Shown: piece after piece, positions 1-7,392 of the stretch
How the letters are laid out: every line of letters begins with the position of its first letter
How positions within the stretch are numbered: the stretch's first letter is position 1
Assembly (NCBI GenBank): GCA_017455185.1
Contig: JAFTBN010000058.1
Coordinates: 1-32,192, forward strand
Origin: Clostridia bacterium
GTDB taxonomy: Bacteria > Bacillota > Clostridia > Oscillospirales > CAG-272
Direction of reading: 5' to 3'
DNA: 32,192 bases
The notes under the pieces: generated by a model
The model's database searches: none
What the model saw: only the letters and a program-made list of their open reading frames with translations
What the model was told of the DNA's origin: nothing
Made by a program: the position numbers and the translations under genes

Positions 1-33
1 ACCTTTGTTGTCCTTGATGCAGTGTACGAACAT
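1..33 (-). CDS. 5' end of a probable transposase (cut by window edge)
   Basis: A minus-strand ATG at 33 begins the reading MFVHCIKDNKG and runs off the left edge. A GGAGG lies 6 bases upstream, and a TTGTAA/TATAAT promoter with a 17-base spacer sits at 64-92. The start resembles the first residues of IS1634/IS4-type transposases, which often begin MFVRxxKxKNG. With only 11 codons visible, the transposase label is a guess; that a gene starts here is better supported. Confidence 0.35.
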   Translation of the reverse strand, partial: MFVHCIKDNKG

Positions 34-63
34 AGCTTCCTCCACAGCATATTTCTTACCTAC

Positions 64-92
64 ATTATATCAAAAATACAGCAAAATTACAA
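64..92 (-). promoter_or_regulatory. Sigma-A-type promoter for the left-edge gene
   Basis: On the minus strand the -35 TTGTAA (92-87) and -10 TATAAT (69-64) are separated by 17 bases. They fire toward the partial gene that starts at 33. The 11-mer TCTTACCTACA occurs at 54-64 and again at 109-119, flanking the promoter with a 55-base period, so it could be an operator pair. Confidence 0.5.
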
Positions 93-235
93 GACAAAAA
101 GCAAAAAATCTTACCTACAATTTCGACTTTTTAAACGACTTATTCACGCACCAGCCTCCCGTTTTGTTTACCTCATTTTTTTCATGCGTTTATCCTGCGG
201 CTTCCGTCGGCCCCATTCGGGGGCTGAAACAAAGA

Positions 236-274
236 GGAACGGGAGTTCATCCAAAAGCGATGAACTCCCGTTCC
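236..274 (-). terminator. Hairpin terminator after the lipoprotein gene
   Basis: A perfect 16-base-pair stem (236-251 with 259-274, 7-base loop) begins 18 bases beyond the stop codon of the minus-strand lipoprotein gene. In the minus direction it is followed by a modest T-rich stretch (TCTTTGTTT), so it is a likely intrinsic terminator. Confidence 0.7.
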
Positions 275-292
275 GGCGTATCCGAAGACGGC

Positions 293-2536
293 TTATCCGT
301 TCGTCAGGGATTCTTTGAGGAAGGCATAGAAGTTGAAGGGATCCAGAACCACGATTTCCGTGTCGGGCATCTGCTTCCGGAAACTTTCCACGCAGGCTTC
401 CAGATAGGCGGGTGTGGACCATACGGTTCGCACCGACATGAATGTGGCGTGTCCGGCCCGCTTGTATTTTTCACTGGCCTCTGCCCATTTGATTCCGCAT
501 TCTTCCGAATCTTCCCGCGGGAAAACGTTGCAGATGGCATTGATCGGGACGCCGCTGTCGCTGACGTGCGGAACGGTCGGAGCGCCGGTGCCGCGGCCGT
601 TCTGCCGGGAAATCAGCGTGCCGATGCCGTCGGTGCAGTACTGGGTGATGTAGGATTCACTCAGGGCGCTGAAGGTCTGGAAATCCCACATGTCGGGCGC
701 GATGGTGATGTCGGTCAGATCAAAATAGTGCTTGTGGTGAGCCACGACGGTTTCCCAGGTGTCGGTTCTGACCCGGCTCGGGTTGTACCATCCGGCGCCC
801 ATATTGGATACGAAGAAATCGTTGGGCGTTGCGGTGGAGTAGAAATATTCGAAAAGGTCGGGATAGAGCTCAATCAGGTTGGAGTTTACGGCCCAGGCCA
901 AAGGCATATTGCCGCGGGCGGAATTGTTCCAGTTGTTGTACATCCTGATATAGAGGGAACCGCTGGCGTCATAGTCGCCGACGACCAGAAGCAGGTAAAG
1001 CACGTCGGGCGCGTCGTCAAAGAAGACTTCGGGTACGGGCTGCTGCTCCAGATCGATTTTCACGTCGTACTGGCAGTGCAGACTCATGTTGTAGGAGTAG
1101 GCCGCGACCGAATTCCAATAGAACCCGTAAGGGGTGAACTGGTAGGTGTATTCCCATTCGGTTTGTGTTCCGTTTCTCTTGGCGGTAAAGGTATCGGTGT
1201 TTCCTTCCGAGCAGTATTTGCCCGAGGGGAAGAAACCGTCGATTTCGGTCAGTTTGTCCATGCCGCGCTTTTCGGAGACGGTCTTCAGGATCTGCATGTA
1301 CGTGTCGAAATCGGTTCCGAGTTTCTGACCGGGGTCATCCTTCGGACGTTCGTCGGACCAGACCGAAAGGTCAAAAACAAACGCTCGGTCGTATACGGCC
1401 AGGTCGCGGGTGACGGTATAGGCGAGTTCGTTCTTGTCGCGGGGAAGGAAGGAATCTTCAAACGAACAGATCCGGTCAAACGTGCATTTGCCGGTTTCCA
1501 GGTATTCCCGGATGGCCCAGCGGTATGCGTCGTTTTTGGCGCTTCCGGTTTCCGAACCGTCAAATTTTCCTACCAGGGACTTGACCTGAGCTTCTTCGGG
1601 CAGAACGTCCTTCAGGGCGTCGTACTGCGCCTGGGTCAGGACGATCCCGTCTTCCACGCCGGCCATTGTGGTGGCTACGTTGAGCGTGGCGGCAAGACCC
1701 GGATCCCAGATGATGACCGTCTTGATGTACTCTTTTCCGAGTCTGACCCAGTCTTCCAGCGTGGAGACCGAAATCAGGTTGTAAACGGACAGCCAGCCGT
1801 CGTTTTCACGCATCAGTTTGAGAATGTTGCTCGAGTTCGGGACGGTCTTGTGGGAAATGTACATCCGGCTTCCGGAGGATTCCCGGTTGTAAAGGCCCTG
1901 CAGCGTGGCGGCGGCGACGGACAGGTCGTATGTGCCGGCCTTGCTGCTGTCCAGATGGATGTGGTACAGGGCGTTGACTTCCACCCGTTCGTTGAGATTC
2001 TCGGGGATGATTCCCGCCTTTTCACCGCTGAGGTATTCGGACACGAAATATTGGATGCCCCTTACGAGACAGACGTCGTCCACGGCGCCGATCAGAATCT
2101 TTTTTCCCTCTACCCGGATGACGAAGAAGGATGCCGTGGTCTGCGTCTCCATCTCGGCGTACAGGGCCTCGCTCTGCGACCGGTTGGTTTTTCCGATCAG
2201 GATCTCGTATTCGGTTTCGGGATGGTCGGCGACGCCGTTGCGGTCAATCCAGTCCGTCCCGATGACGGGCTGATGGCCGTACAGGTCGTTGAGCGACCGC
2301 GCGATGGCGGCCGAAGCGGTTACGACCGAAGCGGACGCAAAGTCCGAGCGGATGATCTGGTACAGAACGGTGCCGTCTTCGGCGGTGAGCGAAAGAGGCT
2401 CTGCCTGTGTTTCGGCTTTGCTCCCGTCGGTTTCCGGCGGATTGTCCTGCTTGCCGCAGGAGGAGAAGAGGAGCAGCAGGCTCGAGCACAGAAGCACCGC
2501 GAGCACAAGAGAGAGTATTTTTACGGTTTTTTTCAT
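293..2536 (-). CDS. Large secreted lipoprotein, GxGYxYP-like putative glycan-active protein
   Basis: This is a 747-residue exported lipoprotein. Residues 1-26 form a signal peptide (KK n-region, long Leu/Val core) ending in a lipobox, with lipid-attachment Cys27. The mature part starts with a short polar linker rich in E, T and G. Near residues 580-586 the motif GAGWYNP resembles the GxGYxYP signature of a family proposed to act on glycans in gut bacteria. The match is imperfect (W and N replace Y), so the family call is tentative and no activity is proven. The start is fixed by CAGGAG 7 bases upstream of the ATG. It lies 77 bases after the last gene of the BMC operon with a hairpin between and no clear promoter of its own, so it may be expressed by read-through. 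It may serve glycan capture or cleavage that feeds the BMC sugar pathway, which is inference only. Confidence 0.6.
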   Translation of the reverse strand: MKKTVKILSLVLAVLLCSSLLLLFSSCGKQDNPPETDGSKAETQAEPLSLTAEDGTVLYQIIRSDFASASVVTASAAIARSLNDLYGHQPVIGTDWIDRNGVADHPETEYEILIGKTNRSQSEALYAEMETQTTASFFVIRVEGKKILIGAVDDVCLVRGIQYFVSEYLSGEKAGIIPENLNERVEVNALYHIHLDSSKAGTYDLSVAAATLQGLYNRESSGSRMYISHKTVPNSSNILKLMRENDGWLSVYNLISVSTLEDWVRLGKEYIKTVIIWDPGLAATLNVATTMAGVEDGIVLTQAQYDALKDVLPEEAQVKSLVGKFDGSETGSAKNDAYRWAIREYLETGKCTFDRICSFEDSFLPRDKNELAYTVTRDLAVYDRAFVFDLSVWSDERPKDDPGQKLGTDFDTYMQILKTVSEKRGMDKLTEIDGFFPSGKYCSEGNTDTFTAKRNGTQTEWEYTYQFTPYGFYWNSVAAYSYNMSLHCQYDVKIDLEQQPVPEVFFDDAPDVLYLLLVVGDYDASGSLYIRMYNNWNNSARGNMPLAWAVNSNLIELYPDLFEYFYSTATPNDFFVSNMGAGWYNPSRVRTDTWETVVAHHKHYFDLTDITIAPDMWDFQTFSALSESYITQYCTDGIGTLISRQNGRGTGAPTVPHVSDSGVPINAICNVFPREDSEECGIKWAEASEKYKRAGHATFMSVRTVWSTPAYLEACVESFRKQMPDTEIVVLDPFNFYAFLKESLTNG

Positions 2537-2562
2537 AAGGACTCCTGTTGGGGGATCACAAA

Positions 2563-2598
2563 GAAAAAGGGTGCCCGTTTTGCCCGGACGCCCTTTTT
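2563..2598 (-). terminator. Hairpin terminator at the end of the BMC operon
   Basis: An A-tract, GGG(T)GCCCG stem and matching CGGGC(A)CCC-T-tract lie just after the stop codon of the ketose-bisphosphate aldolase gene. Read on the minus strand it is GC stem, short loop (CAAAA), then CCCTTTTTT, a classic intrinsic terminator. The symmetrical A and T tracts would let it work on both strands. Read-through would feed the lipoprotein gene 27 bases on. Confidence 0.75.
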
Positions 2599-2612
2599 CC
2601 TTGGTTGAATCA

Positions 2613-3461
2613 TCAATATCTGCCTGCGCAGCCGAACAGTTCCATCTTAGTCATGGTAGCCTGCTTAACGGCCTCACGTACGACGGGCATAATGTCAGTC
2701 TGGCCCATGCCGGGTTTATACATTTTGTTTGCCGCGTCTGCAAAGGCGGTGTTGATATCCGTGAAGATGTTCACTTTTGAAATGCCGTTGGCAATGGTGC
2801 GTTTGAAGTCGTCGTCGGACAGACCGGAACCGCCGTGAAGAACGAGCGGGGTCTTGACCATGCTGGAAATCACTTTCAGACGGTCGAAGTCAAGCTTCGG
2901 CTTTGCCTTGTATGCGCCGTGTGCCGTGCCGATGGCCACCGCGAGGGCGTCAACGCCGGTAACGGTTGCGTATTCGAGCGCCTGCTTGGGGTCGGTGTAG
3001 ATGCTGTTGTCATCCGTTCCGGCGTGCTCCGCACTCGCGGCGTTTGCTCCTACGTGACCGAGTTCGCCTTCCACCGAGATGCCGCGCTCGTGCGCATAGC
3101 GGACGACGGCGCGAACCTTACCCATGTTGCTGTAGTAATCATCGGTGGAGCAGTCGTACATAACCGAAGTGAATCCGAGGCGGATGGCCTTCTTGACCAT
3201 GTCCAGCGTCAGACCGTGGTCCAGATGGAGTACGATCGGGACGGTGGCCTTGCGGGCCAGCGGAATCAGAAAGCTGGACAAATCCTCCAGGGAAGCGAAC
3301 GGAGTGAGGATCTCGGCGGTACCGATGATAACCGGTGCACGCATTTCCTCGGCTGCTTCGATGACGCCTTTGGCCATTTCCAGATTGACGGTGTTGAACA
3401 GACCGACAGCCCAATGTTCTGCTTTTGCGCGGGGCAGAATATCATTCATAGAAACTAACAT
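2613..3461 (-). CDS. Class II ketose-bisphosphate aldolase (fructose/tagatose-bisphosphate aldolase family)
   Basis: This 282-residue protein is the usual length for the FbaA/GatY/KbaY family. These zinc enzymes cleave fructose- or tagatose-1,6-bisphosphate to DHAP and glyceraldehyde 3-phosphate, or condense them. Visible family motifs include LHLDHG (zinc His and catalytic Asp) about residue 80, VEGELGHVG near 130, GTAHG near 180 (zinc His), and VLHGGSGL near 210 (zinc His). It is the last gene of the BMC operon, 64 bases after the small McdB-like gene, with GGAAGAAGGA upstream of the ATG. It has no encapsulation tail, so it probably acts in the cytosol. A reasonable role is to draw DHAP made by the BMC aldolase into hexose bisphosphate or glycolysis. 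Its exact substrate cannot be told from sequence. Confidence 0.88.
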   Translation of the reverse strand: MLVSMNDILPRAKAEHWAVGLFNTVNLEMAKGVIEAAEEMRAPVIIGTAEILTPFASLEDLSSFLIPLARKATVPIVLHLDHGLTLDMVKKAIRLGFTSVMYDCSTDDYYSNMGKVRAVVRYAHERGISVEGELGHVGANAASAEHAGTDDNSIYTDPKQALEYATVTGVDALAVAIGTAHGAYKAKPKLDFDRLKVISSMVKTPLVLHGGSGLSDDDFKRTIANGISKVNIFTDINTAFADAANKMYKPGMGQTDIMPVVREAVKQATMTKMELFGCAGRY

Positions 3462-3525
3462 GTTTTTTTCCTTCTTCCTGTCTGATATATAAAACTATTC
3501 TTTTTCTTTTCCGATGATGAGGGGA

Positions 3526-3741
3526 TTACAGAAGCCAAACGGGCAGCTCTTCGGTAATCATGACGTAATTGCCGTGACGGACCGGCTTTTCGGAAGCGGA
3601 AGCTTTCTTGGCCGGAGCCTTTTTGGGGGCCGGAGCGGCGGGCTGTACCGGGGCTTCGACTGCGGGAGCGGCTGCCGGAGCGGCAGCGGGTGCGACTTTG
3701 GCGCCGGAGGCGCGGCTGATGCTGTTTTTACCGACTGACAT
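3526..3741 (-). CDS. Small disordered McdB-like partner of the ParA ATPase
   Basis: This 71-residue basic protein has three parts. The N-terminus MSVGKNSISRASGAK has Lys/Arg spacing like the ParA-activating peptides of ParB/McdB-type partners. Residues about 16-50 are a low-complexity Ala/Pro/Lys linker. The C-terminus NYVMITEELPVWLL has a Trp three residues from the end. Its start codon lies inside the 3' end of the ParA gene (14-base overlap), with AAAGGAG ahead of it, so the two are translationally coupled. McdB adaptors of carboxysomes are small, disordered, encoded beside a ParA-type McdA and carry a C-terminal Trp needed for cargo binding. That is established for carboxysomes; that this protein does the same here is inference. 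It could instead be an unrelated linker or scaffold peptide of the compartment. Confidence 0.6.
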   Translation of the reverse strand: MSVGKNSISRASGAKVAPAAAPAAAPAVEAPVQPAAPAPKKAPAKKASASEKPVRHGNYVMITEELPVWLL

Positions 3742-4516
3742 GATTTAGAATCTCCTTTGCAAGGTTTGCATATTCGTTGGCGCTGCGGGAATTTCTCTTG
3801 TAGGCGCCGACCGGTTTGCTGTTGTCCTGGGACCATTCAATCGTGCTGTCAATCCGGATGATGGTCTCGAACACCGGCATATCGCTTTCGTGCAATGTGT
3901 CAAGCATTTCACGCAAGTATTTCTTTCTTTCATCGGCTTTGGTCACGGCGATTCCCATGACGTGGAGCTGGGGTGCGATGGTTTGCACCTGCCGGACAAA
4001 GTCGTTCATCTTTGCCACACCGAAGAGGCCCCAGGGGCTGGCTTCCACCGGGATGACCAGTTCATCCGATGCGCAGAGCATGTTCATGACCCAGCAGCCC
4101 AGGGTGGGCGGTGCGTCCATCAGGATGAAATCGTACGTTCCGGAAGCCACGATATGGGACAGGCACTTTCTCAGGATGAATTCGCGCTGCCAGCGGGGGA
4201 ACAGTTCGAATTCGATCGAACTCATTTCCGAGGAGGAGGGAATCAGGTCCAGATTGGGATACCCGGTGTGGACGATATAGGGGGCGAGGTCTTTTTCGGC
4301 TTTCAGACCTTCGTAAAGCGTTTTTCCGCTTTCCACGAAGGAGAAGGTCATCGAGTCGTCAAAGAAGGAAAGCGTCAGGTTCATCTGCATGTCGCCGTCG
4401 ATGAGAAGCACTTTTTTGCCGGTCAGAGCCATCTCATATCCGACATTGACGCAGGTTGTGGATTTTCCGCTTCCGCCTTTGTTGTTTGCAAAGCAAATCA
4501 CTTTGGTCTTGCTCAT
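3728..4516 (-). CDS. ParA/McdA-type ATPase, probable microcompartment positioning factor
   Basis: This 262-residue ParA-family ATPase has a deviant Walker A NNKGGSGKST at residues 11-20, with signature Lys13 and P-loop Lys18. Walker A' is DGDMQMNL (40-47) and Walker B is FILMDAPPTLG near residue 120. Such ATPases bind DNA non-specifically as ATP dimers and are released by a partner, spreading plasmids, carboxysomes or other cargo over the nucleoid. I chose the ATG at 4516 because GAGGAC lies just upstream and the conserved core begins at once; upstream in-frame codons show no family likeness. It lies 22 bases after the PduV-type GTPase and overlaps the McdB-like gene by 14 bases. Being inside a BMC operon rather than beside an origin or parS supports BMC positioning over chromosome or plasmid partition. 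Confidence 0.85.
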   Translation of the reverse strand: MSKTKVICFANNKGGSGKSTTCVNVGYEMALTGKKVLLIDGDMQMNLTLSFFDDSMTFSFVESGKTLYEGLKAEKDLAPYIVHTGYPNLDLIPSSSEMSSIEFELFPRWQREFILRKCLSHIVASGTYDFILMDAPPTLGCWVMNMLCASDELVIPVEASPWGLFGVAKMNDFVRQVQTIAPQLHVMGIAVTKADERKKYLREMLDTLHESDMPVFETIIRIDSTIEWSQDNSKPVGAYKRNSRSANEYANLAKEILNHVSR

Positions 4517-4538
4517 ACTTGTCCTCGCTTGATATGAC

Positions 4539-5012
4539 TTAATGTCTGTGAACCGGCCGGCGGACAGAAGGTCTGCCTTCGGGCGCGTCCTGGTCCAGAA
4601 AAGCAATGATTTCGTTCAGGCCTTCCCCTGTGATCGAACTGACGGGGAAGATTTTCTTGCATCCGGCCAGCCTGAGCCAGTTGGATGTCATCGGAATGTT
4701 GGCGTCCGCCCGGTCGATGCCGGTCAGGATGCCGATGACCTCCCGGTTGCACATGTTGGTGATGCAGGGAGGAAAGAGCGTGAAGGGTTCGGCAGCGCTT
4801 ACGAGCAGACCGACCACATCGGACTCATAGGTATACAGCGCCAGAGCGGCGCCGAGCCCGCGGGTCTGGATGTATTCGCCCGGGGTGTCGATGATGGTGT
4901 CCGTATAGTGAATGAACTGGGTCTTGCAGTATTCGAGCTGCTGTCCTTTCAATGCCTGCGTCAGGGTGGTTTTTCCCGCGCCGACGCGGCCGATCAGGAT
5001 CAGACGGCGCAT
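4539..5012 (-). CDS. pduV: PduV/EutP-family small GTPase
   Basis: This 157-residue Ras-like P-loop GTPase is about the usual PduV/EutP length. The P-loop GRVGAGKTT is at residues 8-16, DTPGEY is the G3 motif near residue 42, a TGID motif near 96 is the degenerate G4, and SSITGEG near 124 is the G5. PduV has been linked to the movement or filament association of Pdu compartments in Salmonella and Citrobacter; the enzymatic role of the family is not settled. It starts one base after the stop codon of the PduU-like gene, so the two are tightly coupled, and it is followed by the ParA ATPase. The extreme C-terminus is Arg/Pro/His-rich. Confidence 0.88.
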   Translation of the reverse strand: MRRLILIGRVGAGKTTLTQALKGQQLEYCKTQFIHYTDTIIDTPGEYIQTRGLGAALALYTYESDVVGLLVSAAEPFTLFPPCITNMCNREVIGILTGIDRADANIPMTSNWLRLAGCKKIFPVSSITGEGLNEIIAFLDQDAPEGRPSVRRPVHRH

Positions 5013-5013
5013 T

Positions 5014-5391
5014 TTACGTTTTGGTCATCGGGCATACGCTGTAGCCCAACGTATCGCGCACGTAGGTGCAGATGGCGTGGAAGGAAGCTTCGACCTCGGA
5101 CACGGTGCCCGTGATGATGAGCGTTCCGCTGAAACGGTCCACGAATCCAAGCTCGGCTCCGGAAGACTTCAGCGCGATGTCCGCGATGATGACGGCGGTT
5201 TCGGCCGGGCTGATGGTCATGACGCCGATGGCGGCCTTGTCGTATTCCACCTGAGGATCCAGCCCGAGTTTGTAATACAGAATCGGGTCGGGGTTGGCAA
5301 TGATGTGCGCCAGAGTGATCTGCCGTCCGGGAACCAGTTCCTGGACGATGCGCATTTTATCATGCAGTTCAAGTTGATCTTTCTCGTTCAT
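5014..5391 (-). CDS. pduU: PduU/EutS-type circularly permuted shell protein (BMC-H)
   Basis: This 125-residue protein is of the circularly permuted BMC-H class. It has a PduU/EutS-like N-terminal segment with RIVQELVPGRQITLAHIIA, which in this family makes a small beta-barrel over the hexamer pore. The BMC fold follows, with AIGVMTISPAETAVIIAD (helix one region) and a sheet near residues 100-110. Such hexamers tile shell facets and probably have a capped, closed pore. It sits between PduT and PduV, the same neighbourhood as in pdu operons. Confidence 0.88.
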   Translation of the reverse strand: MNEKDQLELHDKMRIVQELVPGRQITLAHIIANPDPILYYKLGLDPQVEYDKAAIGVMTISPAETAVIIADIALKSSGAELGFVDRFSGTLIITGTVSEVEASFHAICTYVRDTLGYSVCPMTKT

Positions 5392-5413
5392 GAAGATGAC
5401 TCACTTTTCAAAA

Positions 5414-5959
5414 TCAGAGATTGTCCCAGAGTTCCTCGTGGGGAGCCGCGATGACCACCTGGCTGTTGAGCATGCCCAGATCCCGAGCGTAGTTGGCCCC
5501 AGCCGCAACGGCGGCGGAAACGTCTCCCACCTCACCGGTCAGAAGGACAATGCCCTTGCCGCCCATGCCGCGGGAAACGCGCAGGTCGTAAATCTCAACC
5601 TTGGCTGTTTTGACCGCGATGTCGGCCGCCTTGATGATGCTGGCCGCGCTGTAGGTTTCGATGACGCCCAGGGCGCCTTTTTTCGCTACGGCCTGGGTGC
5701 TGAACAGGGCGGCGATGACCGTGGGGTCTATCCGGCCCATTAGGGACGTATCGATGATGGTATCGGCGAAGCGGCCCTTGACGTGGTCGATGGCGGCCGT
5801 TACGTCCGCAATGGAGCCGGTCAGCATGATTTCGAATTTGCCGGGGCAAATGGCATGCGCGACAATCAGCCGCACTCCCGCGCTTTTGAGCGAGGCGTCG
5901 GTTGCTTCGATTCCTTTTGCGATGCTTTTCAGTTCTATGACACCAACTGTCTGATACAT
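5414..5959 (-). CDS. pduT: PduT-type tandem-domain shell protein with Fe-S pore cysteine
   Basis: This 181-residue trimeric shell protein (BMC-T) has two tandem BMC domains: residues 1-90, starting TVGVIELKSIAKG, and 91-181, with ALGVIETYSAASII. The ICPGKF segment places Cys38 exactly where Salmonella PduT has the cysteine that holds a pore [4Fe-4S] cluster in the trimer, so electron passage across the shell is likely. It lies directly downstream of PduS, its known electron-transfer partner in pdu systems. The C-terminus APHEELWDNL matches the family's usual PHE-x-x-W ending. Confidence 0.93.
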   Translation of the reverse strand: MYQTVGVIELKSIAKGIEATDASLKSAGVRLIVAHAICPGKFEIMLTGSIADVTAAIDHVKGRFADTIIDTSLMGRIDPTVIAALFSTQAVAKKGALGVIETYSAASIIKAADIAVKTAKVEIYDLRVSRGMGGKGIVLLTGEVGDVSAAVAAGANYARDLGMLNSQVVIAAPHEELWDNL

Positions 5960-5984
5960 TGGTTCAACCTCTTATTTCCACAAT

Positions 5985-7319
5985 TCAGTTTATTTTTTCG
6001 ATGATGATCTTGGTCTGGTCCACGTAGGTGACCCGCCCGTCAATCGAGGCGGCCTGCGGAATGGACAGTCCCGGTCCGCACTCGGCGATGCGGGTGCCCT
6101 TTGCAACCGTGTCTCCTTCCCGGACGCACGGAACGCTGGGGGAACCGATGTGCTGGTGCATGGGGATTTCCACCCGGTCGGGCTGCATCAGCTCGGGGTG
6201 GAACACCGGAGTCTTGTCGTAGCGGGTGATTCCGAGGAAATCCTTCCACCGCTCCGTACTCATCATGGTATAGCTGCGGTCCTCTCGGACGTGATATTCC
6301 TTCGAGGGATCCGAAAAATGCAATTTGTTTTGCGCCAGAATGCTCTTGTGGTCCAGAATGACCGCGCGGGGCGAAATGTATTGGCAGCAGGCCGCGATCT
6401 CGCAAATGCCGCACGAGCAGCACAATGAGGCGCTCAGGACGCTCTCCGGCATCACTTCGTTGACGCCCGAGGCAACCCGCACGTGCATGTGGGGCTCAAG
6501 CGGATAGCCGAGCGCGTGGCGCGGGCACATATCCGTGCAGCGCGTGCACTGGCAGCACACCGAAGAGGCGATGGCCCGGTGAATCTTCTGGCCGCGCATC
6601 TTGACGCGGACCGCCGGAGTCTCCTTCGGGATGACGATCAGGCCTTTGGTGGTCTTGGTGATGACCGCGGTGTTGGGGTGAATGATGCGCCCCATGGAGG
6701 GACCGCCGTCCATCAGGACGTCTTCCTCCGGAATGGTGATATGCAGCCGGTCAAGAAGTTCGGATACACGCATGCCAATGGGGACATGCACGACGACGGG
6801 GTTCGGAATGTCCCCGTTTATGGTCAGGTACTTTTCGGTCAGCGGCTTTTGATGGAGAATGGCTTCGCGCGCATTGCAAAGTGTCTCCATATTGAACACG
6901 ATGACGTGCTGCGAAACCGGAAGCTGTCCGGGTTGAACCAGTCGGCCCGTGCATTGATAGATCAGATTGATCTCATCCCCCATGGGGTACACATCGGGCA
7001 ACTGCTTGACGAAGCAGCCTTTTCCCAGTTCCTGCCCGTCGGACAGACCCAAAGCCTTGCAATTGTGCGCCTTGATGCCGAACAGACACTGTGTCATGCC
7101 CGCCTCTTCCATAATCAGACGGGCACCTTCCACCGCCTGCGCCATTTTTTCGTGCATCAGCTGGAAGTCGGTATAGAGCATCGGCTCGCATTCGGCGGCA
7201 TTGATCAGCAGAATCTCTTCTCCCGGCGCCAGTTTGGCGTAGGAGGGAAATCCCGCGCCGCCCGCGCCGACAATGCCGGCATTTTGCAAGGATATTTTTA
7301 TCTCATCTAAACTTGCCAA
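5985..7319 (-). CDS. pduS: PduS/RnfC-type NADH-flavin-FeS electron-transfer protein
   Basis: This RnfC-like protein of about 444 residues has a Gly-rich GIVGAGGAGFPSY nucleotide/FMN region at its N-terminus, a SLBB-like middle, two cysteine clusters (CCQCTRCTDMCP and CCSCGICEIAACC) for 4Fe-4S centres, and a C-terminal barrel. In pdu systems PduS reduces cobalamin. Here no B12 enzyme is in the operon, so its likely job is re-oxidising NADH and passing electrons to the PduT shell cluster. There is no ATG start. The TTG at 7319 is preceded by GGGGAG at 6 bases and fits the family's N-terminus; a TTG at 7343 would add 8 residues. Confidence 0.9.
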   Translation of the reverse strand: MASLDEIKISLQNAGIVGAGGAGFPSYAKLAPGEEILLINAAECEPMLYTDFQLMHEKMAQAVEGARLIMEEAGMTQCLFGIKAHNCKALGLSDGQELGKGCFVKQLPDVYPMGDEINLIYQCTGRLVQPGQLPVSQHVIVFNMETLCNAREAILHQKPLTEKYLTINGDIPNPVVVHVPIGMRVSELLDRLHITIPEEDVLMDGGPSMGRIIHPNTAVITKTTKGLIVIPKETPAVRVKMRGQKIHRAIASSVCCQCTRCTDMCPRHALGYPLEPHMHVRVASGVNEVMPESVLSASLCCSCGICEIAACCQYISPRAVILDHKSILAQNKLHFSDPSKEYHVREDRSYTMMSTERWKDFLGITRYDKTPVFHPELMQPDRVEIPMHQHIGSPSVPCVREGDTVAKGTRIAECGPGLSIPQAASIDGRVTYVDQTKIIIEKIN

Positions 7320-7392
7320 AACGAACTCCCCGGAACGATTCAACGTTCCTTAGTGAAATACTTCGCGGAAAACCCGCGGCAGGCCCTAAGGC

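Noticed and set aside
5-2608. Rightward 867-codon open frame opposite the lipoprotein gene
   Set aside because: It has no ribosome site or family motifs; the opposite strand has a signal peptide, lipobox, ribosome site and terminator. It is an antisense shadow.
3728-4516. ParA as a plasmid or chromosome partition gene
   Set aside because: There are no parS-like repeats, ParB, replication genes or origin nearby; it is co-transcribed with BMC genes.
5985-7343. RnfC subunit of an Rnf ion pump
   Set aside because: No other rnf genes are present, and the position next to PduT with PduS-like clusters fits the BMC protein.
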